Shown here piece by piece: positions 14,545 through 22,416 of a stretch of DNA of 36,534 nt. The notes under the pieces were generated by a model that was not told the origin of the DNA, searched no databases, and saw nothing but the letters and a program-made list of their open reading frames with translations. Within the stretch, counting starts at the first letter, position 1. Each line of letters starts with the position of its first letter. Location: contig CAMPHU010000019.1 of NCBI GenBank assembly GCA_946886065.1, forward strand, positions 1 to 36,534, given 5' to 3'. Source of the stretch: an uncultured Massilia sp. Lineage in GTDB: Bacteria > Pseudomonadota > Gammaproteobacteria > Burkholderiales > Burkholderiaceae. Made by a program: the position numbers and the translations under genes.

Positions 14545-17211
14545 TCAGGACTTGGATGCGGTCATCGCCTTTTTGATGGCGACGCAGCGCTGGTCTTCCT
14601 GCAGGGTGTCGAGCAGCGAGCGGCGGGTAAAGGCCGACAAGTCCTTCATCTGGTCCGCCGCGCGCTGCAGGCGCTGCACGCTTTGCGGCGTGCAGCCGGC
14701 CGGGATCAGGCTGGTCGCGTAGGAGCGCATGAAGACCGGGCCGGCCGCCTTGTCCAGGGCCGGCAGGCTCGCCAGGCGCCTGGCTGCGCTTTGCTCGCCC
14801 AGCTTGCCCTGTTCGGCCGGGTAGATGCTGTGCATGGCGGTGCGCACGCGCGAGAACGGCAGCCTGGTCTTCAGGTCCTCGATCGTGGCCAGCCATTCGG
14901 CCTTGGTCTTCGCATCGGGACGGCTGGCGATCGCCGCCACGGCGGCGCCCTGGCCGGTGTCGGATTTGTCGCGCGCCTGTTCGGCTTCCACCAGCGCGGC
15001 CGCGCCGCGGTAGTTGTAGCGGTTCAGGCGGCCGATGATGGCCCAGCGCTGGTCCTGGTTGACCTGCAGGCCTTCGGTGGCAGCCTTGCCGTCCAGCAGG
15101 CCGGCCAGGCGCGCCAGCGCCTCGTCGCTGCTGGCCAGGTTCAGGTAGGCGCCGAACCAGCGGCGCTGGAAGTTGTCGTTGCCCTTATGGGCGACCACGC
15201 CCTGCCACGCCATGTCTTCCAGCGCCCTGGCGGTCTGCTTCGCATAGGCGTCGTTCAGGTTCATGGCGTCGAGGTAGCCCTTGGAGGCAACGATCTTGCC
15301 GACCACGTCGCCGAGCAGGGTGTAGTCCTTCTCTTGCGGCGCGTTGTTCAGGGCGACCTTGATGAATTCGTTCAGCGGCAGCTTGGCGTCGCGCACGCCG
15401 TCCCACAGGCTTTGCCACAGCATGGCGCGCAGCAGGGGATCCTCGACCTGCGACAGGCTGGAACGCGCGGTCTCGAAGGAGCGCTTGTCCAGCTGGACCT
15501 TGGCGAAGCCCCAGTCCTGGTAGTTCGGGTAGACCAGGTCCGGGCAGGCGGCGCCGTTCAGCGCCGGCACCGCGGTCTTCGCGCCCTTGTAGGTCACGGG
15601 TTCGTTCCTGACCAGCGAGAGCTTGCCGCCGTCCAGCTTGAAGGCGGCGACTTGCACGCGCTGCTCGCGCAGGGTCGGGAGCGCCTTGCTCGGCGCGCTC
15701 TGGCCGAGCGTGAAGCCGGCGATTTTTCCACCACCTTTGCCGCCGCTACAGGTGTAGGAAGCTTCGATGGTGTTCACGCCCGGCTGGTACAGCCACTCCC
15801 TGGTCCAGCCGCCCAGGTCGCGGCCCGCGGCCTCGCCCAGGCTGCCGATGAAGTCCTGCAGGGTCGCGTTGCGCCACTGGTACTTGACCAGGTAGTTGTG
15901 CACGCCCTTGCGGAAGGTCTCTTCGCCCAGCAGGTGGCGCAGCTGCTTCAGGGTCGAGGCGCCCTTCGAATACGTGATGGCGTCGATGTTGTCGAAGGCG
16001 TTGGCCGAGGACGGCACCGGCACCTCGATCGGATGGGTGGTGACCTTCTGGTCCTGCACATAGGCGGCCTGCTTGCCGGTCTGGTAGAAGGCCTGCCAGG
16101 CGTCCTTGAACTCGGTGGCTTCCGCCGTGGCCAGGGTGCCCATGAAGGACGCGAAGCTCTCGTTCAGCCACAGGCCGTTCCACCACTTCATGGTGACCAG
16201 GTCGCCGAACCACTGGTGCGCCATCTCGTGCATGATGACGGCCGCCAGGCGTTGTTTTTGCTCGGCCGTCATGGCGGCCTTGTACATGAAGCCCGCTTCG
16301 GCGAAGGTGACGGCGCCGGCGTTTTCCATGGCGCCGTACAGGAAGTCCGGCACCAGCAGCTGGTCGTATTTTTCGAACTGGTAGGGGATGCCGAAGTACT
16401 CGTCGAAGAAGACCAGGCCGGCCTTTGTGTAGCGGAACCAGTCTTCCGGCGTCACCTGCGAGGCCACCGACTGGCGTGCGAACAGACGCATCGGGTAGCG
16501 TGCGCTGTTGTCTTCCCATACCTTGTAGGGGCCGGCGTGCAGCGAGAAGTTGTAGGGGCTGAGCTTCTTGCTGGTCTTGAAGGTCCAGCGCTTGCCGGCG
16601 CCGGCATCGGCGACGGCGGTTTCGCGCGTGGTGGTCACCACGGTCCAGTCGGCCGGGGCGGTGACGGTGACGCTGTAGGTAGCCTTCAGGTCCGGCTGGT
16701 CGAACACCGCGAACATCTGGTGGGCGGCTGCCGGTTCGAAGTGCGAGTAGGTGTAGACGCGGCCGTCGACCGGGTCGACCATGCGGTGCAGGCCTTCGCC
16801 GTTGGTGCTGTGCAGGCGCTCGTAGGCGACGGTGACGGTATTGCGGCCCTTGGCCAGGTCCTGCGGCGCGATGGTGATGAACCAGCCGTTGTAGCGCGCC
16901 TCTACCGGCTTGCCGTTGACCGTGACCGACTTGACGGTGGCCTTGTCCAGGTCGAGGGTCAGCGCCGCATCGGTATCCTTCAGGTCGAAGGTGGCCGTGG
17001 TGGTGCCGGCGAAGCTTTCCTTGCCGGTCAGGGTGAAGTCCAGCACGTAGTCCACGTTCGACACGCGCGCCGAGCGGGCGGCGGCGTCTTCCTGCGACAG
17101 GTAGGCGTTCTCGGCGCGGGCAGGGGCGGCGGCGGCGGAGGCTGCGGCGGCGCCGAAGACGAAGGCGGATGCGATGGCCATTGCCATCACTCGGCGTGCG
17201 GGAAAGTTCAC
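14545..17211 (-). CDS. Exported M1 family zinc aminopeptidase
   Basis: An 888-residue metallopeptidase that removes N-terminal residues from peptides. It has a signal peptide (about 1-32, ending AAPARA), so it acts in the periplasm or outside, unlike cytoplasmic PepN. The exopeptidase motif GAMEN is at 293-297; the zinc site is HEMAH (His328, Glu329, His332) plus Glu351 in WLNES. The C-terminal half (about 520-880) is the ERAP1-like helical domain. I chose the GTG at 17211 because AGGAG is 5 bases upstream and the signal peptide then starts properly; an ATG 27 bases upstream is possible. Followed by a coupled proline-rich membrane protein. Confidence 0.92.
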   Translation of the reverse strand: MNFPARRVMAMAIASAFVFGAAAASAAAAPARAENAYLSQEDAAARSARVSNVDYVLDFTLTGKESFAGTTTATFDLKDTDAALTLDLDKATVKSVTVNGKPVEARYNGWFITIAPQDLAKGRNTVTVAYERLHSTNGEGLHRMVDPVDGRVYTYSHFEPAAAHQMFAVFDQPDLKATYSVTVTAPADWTVVTTTRETAVADAGAGKRWTFKTSKKLSPYNFSLHAGPYKVWEDNSARYPMRLFARQSVASQVTPEDWFRYTKAGLVFFDEYFGIPYQFEKYDQLLVPDFLYGAMENAGAVTFAEAGFMYKAAMTAEQKQRLAAVIMHEMAHQWFGDLVTMKWWNGLWLNESFASFMGTLATAEATEFKDAWQAFYQTGKQAAYVQDQKVTTHPIEVPVPSSANAFDNIDAITYSKGASTLKQLRHLLGEETFRKGVHNYLVKYQWRNATLQDFIGSLGEAAGRDLGGWTREWLYQPGVNTIEASYTCSGGKGGGKIAGFTLGQSAPSKALPTLREQRVQVAAFKLDGGKLSLVRNEPVTYKGAKTAVPALNGAACPDLVYPNYQDWGFAKVQLDKRSFETARSSLSQVEDPLLRAMLWQSLWDGVRDAKLPLNEFIKVALNNAPQEKDYTLLGDVVGKIVASKGYLDAMNLNDAYAKQTARALEDMAWQGVVAHKGNDNFQRRWFGAYLNLASSDEALARLAGLLDGKAATEGLQVNQDQRWAIIGRLNRYNYRGAAALVEAEQARDKSDTGQGAAVAAIASRPDAKTKAEWLATIEDLKTRLPFSRVRTAMHSIYPAEQGKLGEQSAARRLASLPALDKAAGPVFMRSYATSLIPAGCTPQSVQRLQRAADQMKDLSAFTRRSLLDTLQEDQRCVAIKKAMTASKS

Positions 17212-17245
17212 GGTGACTCCTCTCTCTTGGAAGCGCATGCGGGTG

Positions 17246-17267
17246 TGCGCGAAATAATAATCGCGCA
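17246..17267. promoter_or_regulatory. Perfect inverted repeat in the aminopeptidase leader
   Basis: TGCGCGA (17246-17252) and TCGCGCA (17261-17267) are perfect 7-bp arms around the AT spacer AATAATAA, 35-56 bases before the GTG start at 17211. It may be an operator or a 5' leader hairpin. Upstream, AGAATA (17268-17273) with TTTACA (17291-17296) reads leftward as a weak TGTAAA-N17-TATTCT promoter. Confidence 0.45.
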
Positions 17268-17431
17268 AGAATAGCACGCGCTTAGGGCTATTTACACCAC
17301 ATACATATCGCTTTGTAGGATGTACGTACGGGATTATTGCCGATCGGCGGCGCCGGGCCAGTGGCCCAGGAGACGGCGGAACGCCTGCGCGCCAGGCCGG
17401 TCATGGCGGCGGATAAGCCGAAGCACCATGG

Positions 17432-17466
17432 AAAACGGGCCGGCGCCCGTCAGGAGGCCGGCCCGT
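17432..17466 (-). terminator. Rho-independent terminator of the arsR-nemA operon
   Basis: Read leftward: a perfect 10-bp GC stem, arms 17435-17444 and 17457-17466, with a 12-base loop, followed by TTTTC (AAAA at 17432-17435 on the plus strand). It begins 16 bases past the ene-reductase stop codon. No gene lies in 17212-17431 apart from the aminopeptidase leader. Confidence 0.8.
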
Positions 17467-17481
17467 CGCGGGAAAGACGGC

Positions 17482-18534
17482 TTACAGCGCCGGGTAATCC
17501 GTATAGCCTTCGGCCGTCGGATGGTAGAACAGCTCGGGCTTCGGCGTGTTCAGCGGCGCGCCGGACTGGAGGCGCTTGGGCAGGTCCGGATTGGCGATGA
17601 ACCACACGCCAAAGGCCACGGCGTCGGCCTCTCCCGAGGAGATCAGCTGCTCGGCGCTTTCCTTGGTCAGCTTTTCGTTGGCGATGTAGACGCCGCCGAA
17701 TGCCTTCTTGAGCAACGGACGCAGGCTGTCCTCGCCGACCGCTTCGCGGGCGCAGATGAAGGCGATCTTGCGCTTGCCCAGCTCGCGCGCCACATAGCCG
17801 AAGGTAGCGGCCGGGTCGGAATCGCCCATGTCGTGCGAATCGCGGCGCGGCGCCAGGTGCATGCCGACACGGTCGGCGCCCCACACCTCGATGCAGGCGT
17901 CGGTCACTTCCAGCATCAGGCGCGCGCGGTTCTCGACCGAGCCGCCGTACTGGTCGCTGCGCTGGTTGGTCGAGTCCTGCAGGAACTGGTCGAGCAGGTA
18001 GCCGTTGGCGCCGTGGATCTCGACGCCGTCGAAGCCCGCCTTCTTCGCGTTTTCCGCGCCCTTGCGGTAGGCCGCGACGATGGCCGGGATCTCGGCGGTC
18101 TCCAGCGCGCGCGGGGTGGCGTAGTCGCGCTTCGGGCGCACCAGGCTCACGTGGCCCTTCGGCTGGATCGCCGACGGGGCGACCGGCAGGGCGCCGTCCA
18201 GGAACACCGGGTCGGAGATGCGGCCCACGTGCCACAGCTGCAGGAAGATGCGGCCGCCCGCCTTGTGCACGGCATCGGTGACCAGCTTCCAGCCTTCCAC
18301 CTGTTCGTCGGACCAGATGCCCGGGGTATCGGCATAGCCCACGCCCATCGGCGTGACGGCGGTGGCTTCGGAAAGGATCAGGCCGGCCGATGCGCGCTGC
18401 ACGTAGTATTCCGCCATCAGCGCGTTCGGCACGCGGCCGCCGCCCACGGCGCGCGAGCGGGTCAGCGGCGCCATCACGATACGGTTCGGCAGCTCCAGGG
18501 CGCCCACTTTGATCGGGTCAAACATTGTCGTCAT
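17482..18534 (-). CDS. nemA: Alkene reductase of the old yellow enzyme family
   Basis: An FMN-dependent ene-reductase of 350 residues that reduces activated double bonds, quinone-like electrophiles, maleimides or nitro compounds with NAD(P)H. It starts FDPIKVGALELPNRIVMAPL, carries the substrate-anion pair His174/Asn177 in EIHGANGYL, and has the phosphate-binding C-terminal barrel; length matches NemA/XenB. It follows an ArsR regulator by 9 bases, and a terminator follows it, so the two form a complete operon. Regulation by that ArsR is the obvious inference, in place of the TetR-type NemR of Escherichia coli. NemA assignment is by subfamily resemblance. Confidence 0.92.
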   Translation of the reverse strand: MTTMFDPIKVGALELPNRIVMAPLTRSRAVGGGRVPNALMAEYYVQRASAGLILSEATAVTPMGVGYADTPGIWSDEQVEGWKLVTDAVHKAGGRIFLQLWHVGRISDPVFLDGALPVAPSAIQPKGHVSLVRPKRDYATPRALETAEIPAIVAAYRKGAENAKKAGFDGVEIHGANGYLLDQFLQDSTNQRSDQYGGSVENRARLMLEVTDACIEVWGADRVGMHLAPRRDSHDMGDSDPAATFGYVARELGKRKIAFICAREAVGEDSLRPLLKKAFGGVYIANEKLTKESAEQLISSGEADAVAFGVWFIANPDLPKRLQSGAPLNTPKPELFYHPTAEGYTDYPAL

Positions 18535-18543
18535 TCGGTACTC

Positions 18544-18840
18544 CTACAATCCGTCATTCAGTTGGTCGAGAAAGGCCTGGATGACCTCCTCGTTGCGTTG
18601 ATAGAAGACCCATTGGGCGACGCGCCGCGTGGTGACCAGGCCCGCGCGCTGCAGGGTCGCCAGGTGCGCCGACACGGTCGATTGCGACAGGCCGGTGCGC
18701 TGGTCGATCAGCTTGCAGCACACGCCGAAGTCGAGCGGGTGTTCCTGCTCGGCAAAGTGCTGCTGCGGGTCTTTCAGCATCTGCAGGATCTGGCGCCGCA
18801 CCGGATTGGCCAGCGCCTTGTGGATCGCGTCGATGTCCAT
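18544..18840 (-). CDS. ArsR family repressor with a Cys-Cys pair
   Basis: A 98-residue winged-helix regulator. The recognition segment LSQSTVSAHLATLQRAGLV is at 51-69, and the wing is TTRRVAQWVFY. Adjacent Cys41-Cys42 precede the helix-turn-helix, a natural place for sensing electrophiles, thiol oxidants or metal; the classical ArsR metal motif ELCVCDL is absent. It is the first gene of the operon with the ene-reductase, and tandem palindromes lie 13-57 bases upstream of its start. I infer an autorepressor that lets go when its cysteines are modified by the compounds that the reductase removes. AAGGA precedes the ATG. Confidence 0.88.
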   Translation of the reverse strand: MDIDAIHKALANPVRRQILQMLKDPQQHFAEQEHPLDFGVCCKLIDQRTGLSQSTVSAHLATLQRAGLVTTRRVAQWVFYQRNEEVIQAFLDQLNDGL

Positions 18841-18852
18841 GAGCTCTTCCTT

Positions 18853-18897
18853 ATATCGGATTTTTACGATCCGAATATCGCCATATTACGATATTCG
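18853..18897. promoter_or_regulatory. Tandem operator sites upstream of arsR-nemA
   Basis: The stronger site is a perfect 9-bp inverted repeat: CGAATATCG (18872-18880), 8 bases, CGATATTCG (18889-18897). A weaker copy, ATATCG (18853-18858), 8 bases, CGATCC, starts exactly 22 bp away, about two helical turns. Within the weaker copy, TCGGAT (18856-18861) and ATCCGA (18869-18874) form a further 6-bp inverted repeat. The block is much more AT-rich than its surroundings and separates arsR from the plus-strand sugE. Confidence 0.75.
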
Positions 18898-18951
18898 AAA
18901 AATTCGTGCAGGGACCGCCTCGATTTCGGCGCGGCAAGTACCTCGGGCCCT

Positions 18952-18960
18952 TGCTATACT
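18952..18960 (+). promoter_or_regulatory. Extended -10 promoter for sugE
   Basis: TGCTATACT reads as an extended -10 element (TG-N-TATACT), 32 bases before the sugE ATG; no good -35 is seen at 16-18 bases. It lies about 55 bp from the nearer ArsR-type operator. Confidence 0.5.
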
Positions 18961-18992
18961 CGCCGGTCTTGCGCGCCTTCGCTGGGAAAACC

Positions 18993-19313
18993 ATGAGTTG
19001 GATCTAGCTGTTTATCGCCGGACTGCTCGAGGTGGCCTGGGCGGTCGGCCTGAAGTACACCGCGGGCTTCACCCGCCTGTGGCCCTCCGCGTTCACCCTG
19101 GCCACGATGGCGGGCAGCGTCGGCATGCTCGGCCTGGCGCTGCGCCACCTGCCGCTGGGCACGGCCTACGCCGTCTGGACCGGCATCGGCACCATCGGCA
19201 CTGCCATTTGCGGCATGGTCCTGTTGAACGAGCCGGCCGGCGCGCTGCGCCTGCTGGCGATCGGCATGATCGCCGGCGGCATCGTCCTGCTCAAGCTGCT
19301 GACGCCGGCCTGA
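18993..19313 (+). pseudogene. sugE: SugE/Gdx-type SMR exporter interrupted by an amber codon
   Basis: SMR-family guanidinium or quaternary-ammonium exporter of about 106 codons, four membrane helices. The reading frame gives MSWI, then TAG (19005-19007), then [17 protein letters not shown] and a fully conserved rest, including [15 protein letters not shown]. The stop sits at codon 5, where SugE proteins have a residue such as Ile or Tyr; TAC to TAG is a one-base change. Restart at GTG 19032 would lose the essential Glu of GLLEV in helix 1. The rest of the frame is intact, so this is a very recent nonsense mutation, a sequence error, or a suppressed stop. Promoter and ATG remain in place. Confidence 0.8.
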
Positions 19314-19322
19314 GCCCTTGTA

Positions 19323-20288
19323 TTACTTGCCGAAGCCCGGGTTCGGGCGGGTCAGGTAGTACCACTCCTTGTTGGCCAGCGCCTTTGCATCCGGGAACAG
19401 GATGCGGCCGCCGAATTCCGCCACCACCGGCGTGCCGTCGGCGCGCAGGCCGATCTGCTCGCCCTCGGTCAGCGGATCGAAGCTGGCCCACTGGCGGGTG
19501 AAATGGTCGCCCTCGTCCAGCTTGTCGTGCACCACCACCATCGACAGCGCCTCGATCTCCTCGTACGGCGCCGGCTGCGGCGCGGGCGCCTCGATCAGCT
19601 TGTGGAAGGCGAGGGTGTTCATGATGGCCTGGTAGGCCACTTCCGGCGCCTGCGGATCGGCGTGCTGGCCGCATTCCAGGGTCAGCGCGTAGCCGCCGGT
19701 GCTGCGCATGTATTCGGTGGTGCCGACGCCGTAGCGCAGCACGGTCTTGAGCTCGTCGGCGTCGCGCGCGCGGCGCTGCACGCCGGCGCCGTAGGTCGCC
19801 AGCCAGCCGTCGACGAAGCGGCGCACGCCCAGGCGCAGCGCCCAGGCGCGTTCCATCTCCGCGTGGCGGAAGGGCTGCAGCGGGCCGTCGTTGTTCTCCG
19901 GGCCCACCATCACGAAGGGCTGGCCCGGCGCGTTGAACGAGTGCAGGTCGAGCAGCACGTCGTGCTGGGCGAGCAGGGGACACAGCCAGTTGCCGACGTG
20001 GTCTTCGAAGTCCTGCGGGTTCTCTTTCGGGAACAGGTCGCGGTTCAGGTTGCGGTCGCCGTTGCGCTCGCCCTTGGCATAGGCCAGCGGGTTGACCACC
20101 GGGACGAAGGTCACGCTGCCCGCCGCGATGTGCAGCTTGCCGCTGTCGATCTCCTCCATCACGCGCCGGATCGCCTGGGTGCCGCAAACTTCGTTGCCGT
20201 GGGTGGCGCCCATGATGATCAGGCGCGGCCCCGGGGCCAGGGCGGTGTAGTTGACGGATTTGAACTGGTACTTTCGCGAGGAAGTCAT
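19323..20288 (-). CDS. Succinylglutamate desuccinylase/aspartoacylase family protein
   Basis: A zinc-dependent deacylase or carboxypeptidase-like protein of 321 residues (AstE/AspA, M14-related). Zinc ligands are His30 and Glu33 in GATHGNEVCG and His116 in LDLHSF; the catalytic Glu205 is in TLECGQH; NPLAY and NRDLFP provide substrate-binding residues. No other arginine-degradation (ast) genes are near, so the acyl-amino-acid substrate is open. The ATG at 20288 gives the right N-terminus but no clear ribosome-binding site precedes it. Its stop is 9 bases from the end of sugE (convergent). Confidence 0.85.
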   Translation of the reverse strand: MTSSRKYQFKSVNYTALAPGPRLIIMGATHGNEVCGTQAIRRVMEEIDSGKLHIAAGSVTFVPVVNPLAYAKGERNGDRNLNRDLFPKENPQDFEDHVGNWLCPLLAQHDVLLDLHSFNAPGQPFVMVGPENNDGPLQPFRHAEMERAWALRLGVRRFVDGWLATYGAGVQRRARDADELKTVLRYGVGTTEYMRSTGGYALTLECGQHADPQAPEVAYQAIMNTLAFHKLIEAPAPQPAPYEEIEALSMVVVHDKLDEGDHFTRQWASFDPLTEGEQIGLRADGTPVVAEFGGRILFPDAKALANKEWYYLTRPNPGFGK

Positions 20289-20405
20289 TGCTGGAGGGTC
20301 CGGAGGAAAAAGGTGCCAATATTCTATAGGACAATGCAGGAAGAATGCTGGCGCCGGCAAGGACGCCGTGGCATGATCCGCAAATTCCAACCTGATTGAT
20401 CCGGC

Positions 20406-21542
20406 ATGAGCAGCACCCGCATCCACGGCCTCGATACCCTGCGCGCGATCGCGGTCACCCTCGTCGTCCTGCACCATTACGTACTGTTCGTGACGGACCG
20501 GCCGACCTTCGGCTGGGTGGGCGAGATCGGCTGGGTCGGCGTGGACCTGTTCTTCGCGCTGTCGGGCTACCTGATCGGCAACCAGATCTTCAAGGCGGTG
20601 CGCAGCGAGGAGGGCTTGTCGCTGCCCCGCTTCTATGCGCGCCGGCTGCTGCGCACCCTGCCGAACTACTGGTTCGTGCTGGCGCTGTACTTCCTGTGGC
20701 CGGCCTTCCGCGGCGACGGGCCGCTGCTGCCGCTGTGGAAGTACCTGAGCTTCGTCCAGAACTACCACCTGGAGCCGGGCAGCGCGTTCTCGCATTCCTG
20801 GTCGCTGGCGATCGAGGAGCAGTTCTACATGCTGCTGCCGGCGCTGGCCCTGCTGGGCGCCGCGTTCGGGCGTTCGCTGCGCCTGGCGTGGTTCCTCATC
20901 GCGCTCGCCTTCGCGGCCGGCATGTTCACCCGCGCCTGGCTGTGGCAGGACGTGGTCGCCGGCGAGCGCTACTGGATGCACCATTATTACAAGTACATCT
21001 ATTACGCGAGCTTCTGCCGCTTCGACGAGCTGCTTGCCGGCGTCGCGATCGCGCTGCTGAAGAACTGCCACCCGCGGGCCTGGGCGCGCCTGGTCCGGCA
21101 CGGCAACCTGCTCGGCCTGGCGGGCCTGGCGGTGACGGGCATCGCGTTCTGGTGGTTCCTGGGCGAGCATTACGGCCGCGGGGCGACGGTGTTCGGCTAC
21201 CCGCTGCTGGCGCTCGGCTTCTCGCTGCTGATCGTGGCGGCGGTGTCGCCCGGCTCGCTGCTGTGCTCCGTCAAGCTGCCGGGAGCGGGCGCGCTGGCGC
21301 TGTGGTCCTACGCCATCTACCTGCTGCACAAGCAGGTGTGCGTGATGGGCGCGGCCTGGCTGGCGCGGCAGGGCGTGCATGCCGAGTCGCCGGCGGCCAT
21401 CGGGGCGCTGCTCGCGCTGTCGGTGCTGAGCGGCTGGCTGCTGTACCGCCTGGTCGAGACCCCTTTCATGGCGCTGCGCGAGCGCTACGTGCCGGGCAAC
21501 GCGGCGCCCCGCCGTGTCGGCGACACCGTGACGCAGGCGTAG
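20406..21542 (+). CDS. Acyltransferase 3 family membrane protein (OafA/YrhL)
   Basis: A 378-residue integral membrane O-acyltransferase with about ten helices. Family motifs are present: GLDTLRAIAV and LHHYV in the first helix, WVGVDLFFALSGYLI, RFYARRLLRTLPNYW, and HSWSLAIEEQFYMLLP. It would acetylate or otherwise acylate a sugar, such as O-antigen, exopolysaccharide or peptidoglycan; the lone setting gives no acceptor. No extracytoplasmic SGNH domain is attached. The start lacks an obvious ribosome-binding site. It ends 3 bases before a convergent unknown gene. Confidence 0.9.
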   Translation: MSSTRIHGLDTLRAIAVTLVVLHHYVLFVTDRPTFGWVGEIGWVGVDLFFALSGYLIGNQIFKAVRSEEGLSLPRFYARRLLRTLPNYWFVLALYFLWPAFRGDGPLLPLWKYLSFVQNYHLEPGSAFSHSWSLAIEEQFYMLLPALALLGAAFGRSLRLAWFLIALAFAAGMFTRAWLWQDVVAGERYWMHHYYKYIYYASFCRFDELLAGVAIALLKNCHPRAWARLVRHGNLLGLAGLAVTGIAFWWFLGEHYGRGATVFGYPLLALGFSLLIVAAVSPGSLLCSVKLPGAGALALWSYAIYLLHKQVCVMGAAWLARQGVHAESPAAIGALLALSVLSGWLLYRLVETPFMALRERYVPGNAAPRRVGDTVTQA

Positions 21543-21545
21543 CCC

Positions 21546-21833
21546 TCAGAAAGGCGGCTTCGCCTCCACCAGCGGAGGCGAGTCGAGATCGATCCTTTCG
21601 AGGACCAGGTCCGCAAGATCCAGCTCGGCCAGCAGCGCATCGGTGTCGAAGGTGGCGTAGGCGCGCGCGTTGCTGGCCTTGGCCGACACCAGCATGATCG
21701 GCAGCGCCGGAAAGTGGGGCGTCAGGCGGGCGAGCAGCACGTCGCCCACGCCCGGACGCACATAGCTGGGATGCGGGAAGGCGAGCACCAGCCGGATGCC
21801 GCGCACGGTGGCGAACGCGGTCAGCATGTGCAT
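21546..21833 (-). CDS. Hypothetical protein, small alpha/beta fold
   Basis: A 95-residue protein without a name I recognise. The pattern of strands IRLVLAF and LPIMLVSA separated by a helix (DVLLARLTPHF), then LLAELDLADLVLERI, suggests a small alpha/beta domain. The LPIMLVSA strand resembles beta-4 of response-regulator receivers, though the phospho-acceptor region is missing. It starts 6 bases after the preceding unknown gene and is surely in the same unit. An internal ATG at codon 3 is an alternative start. Confidence 0.65.
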   Translation of the reverse strand: MHMLTAFATVRGIRLVLAFPHPSYVRPGVGDVLLARLTPHFPALPIMLVSAKASNARAYATFDTDALLAELDLADLVLERIDLDSPPLVEAKPPF

Positions 21834-21839
21834 GGGCGC

Positions 21840-22310
21840 TTAGTGATGCGCCTCGATCACGCCGAAGGCCGCCGGTGCATCGGCCAGGTAGGCCAGCACC
21901 GCGTGCGCCTGGACCAGCGGGTCGAATTCCGCATTCGCGGCGATGGCCGCGCGCAGTCCCGGCACGATTTCCGGCGTATGCGGGCTGCGGTAGGCGTCGA
22001 GCAGCAGGCGCGCCAGGTCCGTGGGCGCGTCCGAGCGGCGCAGGCGCGCTTCGATGATCGCCAGCAGCGCGCGCTGCATGCGCGGGGTCGGGTTGCGGAT
22101 GTGGGCGAACACGTAGGGCGTGTTGGCGATCGCCGCGCAGATCGCGGTTTCCATCCGGTCGGCGCTCAGGTCCGAGGCGATGTCGAAATAGGCCTTGTTC
22201 CAGCGCGTGTGTGCGTAGGCATGGCCGGGCGGGAAGGCGTCGACGGTTTCCAGGCCCAGGGCCCGGCTTGCACGCGAGAGCAGCGCGGAGAGGGTGTCTA
22301 GCAGCGGCAT
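21840..22310 (-). CDS. Hypothetical protein, helical
   Basis: A 156-residue, mostly helical soluble protein that I cannot assign; it opens MPLLDTLSALLSRASRALGLETVDAFPPG. No signal peptide, membrane segment or metal-binding motif is evident. The ATG at 22310 is preferred over an upstream TTG (22376), which lies inside the terminator of the pirin gene; neither has a good ribosome-binding site. The following gene (21833) starts 6 bases after its stop, forming an unknown two-gene pair. Confidence 0.65.
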   Translation of the reverse strand: MPLLDTLSALLSRASRALGLETVDAFPPGHAYAHTRWNKAYFDIASDLSADRMETAICAAIANTPYVFAHIRNPTPRMQRALLAIIEARLRRSDAPTDLARLLLDAYRSPHTPEIVPGLRAAIAANAEFDPLVQAHAVLAYLADAPAAFGVIEAHH

Positions 22311-22374
22311 GGCGGAAAGGTGGGCAGATGCTTCATCCCGGCAGTGTAGCGCAAGCGCCGCCTGCGCGCATGGC

Positions 22375-22400
22375 AAAAGGGCCGCCCGAGGGCGGCCCTT
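22375..22400 (-). terminator. Rho-independent terminator of the azoR-pirin unit
   Basis: Read leftward: a 10-bp stem, AAGGGCCGCC (22377-22386 on the plus strand) paired with GGCGGCCCTT (22391-22400), a 4-base loop, then TTTTGCC (AAAA at 22375-22378). It begins 16 bases after the pirin stop codon. Confidence 0.9.
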
Positions 22401-22416
22401 GCCGGCTAAGACAGCG

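Noticed and set aside
14128..17274. A 1048-codon plus-strand open frame opposite the aminopeptidase.
   Set aside because: Low-complexity Val/Gly/Arg/His composition and no recognisable fold; the minus strand encodes an unmistakable M1 peptidase.
18841..18992. Searched for a guanidine (ykkC-type) riboswitch before sugE.
   Set aside because: No conserved paired element or motif seen; the region is better explained by operators and a promoter.
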